From positions 1-6,145 of the forward strand of contig JAABPT010000106.1 of NCBI GenBank assembly GCA_011391855.1: a DNA stretch of 6,145 nucleotides, written 5' to 3'. The first letter of the stretch is position 1; every line of letters begins with the position of its first letter. Source of the DNA: Burkholderiales bacterium (GTDB lineage: Bacteria > Pseudomonadota > Gammaproteobacteria > Burkholderiales > Burkholderiaceae_C). The position numbers were made by a program, and so were the translations under genes. Below the pieces are notes generated by a model. That model did no database searches. It was not told where the DNA came from and saw only the letters and a program-made list of their open reading frames with translations. Positions 4,759 to 6,145 of this stretch are shown piece by piece.

Positions 4759-6145
4759 TCAGCCGCCCGGCAGCGCGACGACGAAGCTGCTGTCGCCCAC
4801 CCCGTCCGGCCAGCGCAGGCACTCGCCCGCGGCCAGCAACTGCGCGCCCGCTTCGCCCAACCCGCTGGCCGCCAGCGCCTGGTCGGCAGGCGCGCGTAGC
4901 AGCACGAAGCGCATGCTGCGGCCGTCGCGCTTGAGCGTCAGTTCGGCACGCGGCCAATGCGAGGGCAGGCAGGGCTGGAACGACAACTCACCGGCCCGCA
5001 ATTGCAGGCCGAAGATCGACTCCACCGCGGCGCGGTGCAGCCAACCTGCGGCGCCGGTGTACCAGCTCCAGCCGCCGCGTCCGGCCCAGGGCGGCTGTGA
5101 ATAGACGTCGGCGGCCACGGCATACGGCTCCAGCCCGTACACCGCGCCCTGCACCGCGTCGGCCGCGCGGTGGGCGGGGCTCAGCCAGGTGAACCAGCGC
5201 CAGGCTACATCGGCATCGGCGTCGGCGGCAGCGCTGTCCGCGGCCGTGCCGCCCGGCGTGGTGGCCAGCCGCGCTTGTGCCATCACGGCCCACACGCCGG
5301 CGTGCGTGTACTGGCCGCCGTTTTCGCGCACCCCCTCCGGGTAGGCCTGGATATAGCCCGCGCTCGGCACCGCCTGCGCCAGCGGCGGGTGCAGCAGGCG
5401 CACGAGGCCCATGCGCGCGTCGGCCAGGTGCGCCTGCACCGAGGCCATGGCCTGGCGCTGCCGGTCCGGCGGCGCCACGCCCGACAGCACGGCCCAGGCC
5501 TGGGCGATCAAGTCGATGCGGGCCTCGGCGTTGGCGTGTGAACCCAGCGGCGTGCCGTCGTCGAAATAGGCGCGCGTGTACCAGGCGCCGTCCCAGGCCG
5601 TTTCCAGCAAGGCGGTGCGCCAGCCCGCAGCCGCGTCTTCCCAGCGCTGCGCGCGCAGCAAGTCGCCGCGCGCGCGGGCCAGCGGCGCAAAGCCGGCCAC
5701 CAGGTGGCACAGGAACCAGCCCAGCCACACCGACTCGCCCTGCCCGCCGGCGCCCACGCGGTTCATGCCGTCGTTCCAGTCGCCGCTGCCCATCAAAGGC
5801 AGGCCGTGGCGGCCGGTGCGCAGGCTGTGGTCGATGGCGCGCGCGGCGTGTTCGTACACCGTGGCGAATTCGGCGCTGACCTGCGGCGTGTCGTAGCTGT
5901 CTTCGGCGCCGTCGGGGATGGGCGGCCCTTCGATGAAGGGCACGGCTTCGTCCAGCACGGCAGCGTCGGCCGTCACCTGCAGGTAGTGCAGGCAGGCGTG
6001 CGGCAGCCACAGCAGGTCGTCCGAGAAATGCGTGCGCACGCCGGCGCCGCCCGGCTCGTGCCACCAGTGCTGCACGTCGCCTTGCGGAAACTGGCGCGAC
6101 GCGCAGCGCAGGATCTGCGCGCGCAGCAGGCCGGGTGCGGCCCAG
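4759..6145 (-). CDS. ndvB: Cyclic beta-1,2-glucan synthase, C-terminal GH94 part (partial)
   Basis: The gene runs off the right edge, so its N-terminus is missing; 461 residues are visible, in frame from 6144. Signatures of GH94 phosphorylase-type domains are clear: GDVQHWWH (about 22-29), SDDLLWLPHA (41-50), MGSGDWNDGMN (118-128, holding the likely general-acid Asp125), AYPEGVRENGGQYTHAGVW (267-285) and GGWSWYTGAAGW (357-368). This fits the end of NdvB/ChvB, very large membrane proteins of about 2,800 residues that build cyclic beta-1,2-glucan from UDP-glucose, with the GH94 part controlling chain length by phosphorolysis. Cyclic glucans are exported to the periplasm and help in osmotic adaptation and host interaction. 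A GTG at 6075 is not the start: homologous sequence (RQFPQGD) continues upstream. An Ala/Asp-rich insert at about 299-313 (SAAADADADV) looks like a lineage-specific loop. A stand-alone GH94 phosphorylase is possible but less likely. Confidence 0.9.
   Translation of the reverse strand, partial: WAAPGLLRAQILRCASRQFPQGDVQHWWHEPGGAGVRTHFSDDLLWLPHACLHYLQVTADAAVLDEAVPFIEGPPIPDGAEDSYDTPQVSAEFATVYEHAARAIDHSLRTGRHGLPLMGSGDWNDGMNRVGAGGQGESVWLGWFLCHLVAGFAPLARARGDLLRAQRWEDAAAGWRTALLETAWDGAWYTRAYFDDGTPLGSHANAEARIDLIAQAWAVLSGVAPPDRQRQAMASVQAHLADARMGLVRLLHPPLAQAVPSAGYIQAYPEGVRENGGQYTHAGVWAVMAQARLATTPGGTAADSAAADADADVAWRWFTWLSPAHRAADAVQGAVYGLEPYAVAADVYSQPPWAGRGGWSWYTGAAGWLHRAAVESIFGLQLRAGELSFQPCLPSHWPRAELTLKRDGRSMRFVLLRAPADQALAASGLGEAGAQLLAAGECLRWPDGVGDSSFVVALPGG

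Noticed and set aside
4601..4957. N-terminal extension of the 65-residue protein
   Set aside because: The extension is Arg/Cys-rich shadow overlapping the glucan synthase gene, whereas the ATG at 4600 has an AGGAG at 8 bases.

Overview
The window is GC-rich chromosomal DNA. Its codon use and gene set (single BON-domain lipoprotein, YtjA/DUF1328 membrane peptide, NdvB-type cyclic glucan synthase, alternative oxidase) suggest a betaproteobacterium, probably of the Burkholderiales. That placement comes from gene content, not from any marker gene, and is tentative. No rRNA, tRNA, CRISPR array, insertion sequence or integrase is visible.

Layout, left to right. Bases 1-106 hold only small repeats and hairpins. 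Two minus-strand stress-type genes follow: a 53-residue DUF1328/YtjA membrane peptide (107-268) and a 104-residue BON-domain lipoprotein (455-769). A 295-base, hairpin-rich divergent spacer (770-1064) separates them from a plus-strand gene (1065-2480) for a phospholipase D/cardiolipin synthase-like protein with two intact HKD motifs and a lipoprotein signal. After a 316-base gap comes a plus-strand set with 29-base gaps between its members: a single-domain response regulator with a repeat-built tail (2797-3342), a proline/alanine-rich 94-residue protein with a TTG start (3372-3656), and a full-length cyanide-insensitive alternative oxidase (3686-4351). It converges on a minus-strand 65-residue hydrophilic protein (4403-4600) across a five-copy 8-base tandem repeat. 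The right edge (4759-6145, minus strand) is the C-terminal GH94 part of a very large cyclic beta-1,2-glucan synthase whose start lies outside the window.

The common theme is envelope and stress physiology: small stress-associated envelope proteins, a phospholipid-modifying enzyme, an alternative terminal oxidase and periplasmic glucan synthesis. A receiver protein just upstream of the oxidase suggests signal-dependent respiration, but no partner kinase is in view and the functional link is inference. The less ordinary items are the alternative oxidase and its two upstream companions, the 12-base repeat forming the regulator's tail, the 8-base repeat between the convergent genes, and the inverted repeats in the divergent spacer. 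I see no clear evidence of a wholly new multi-gene system.
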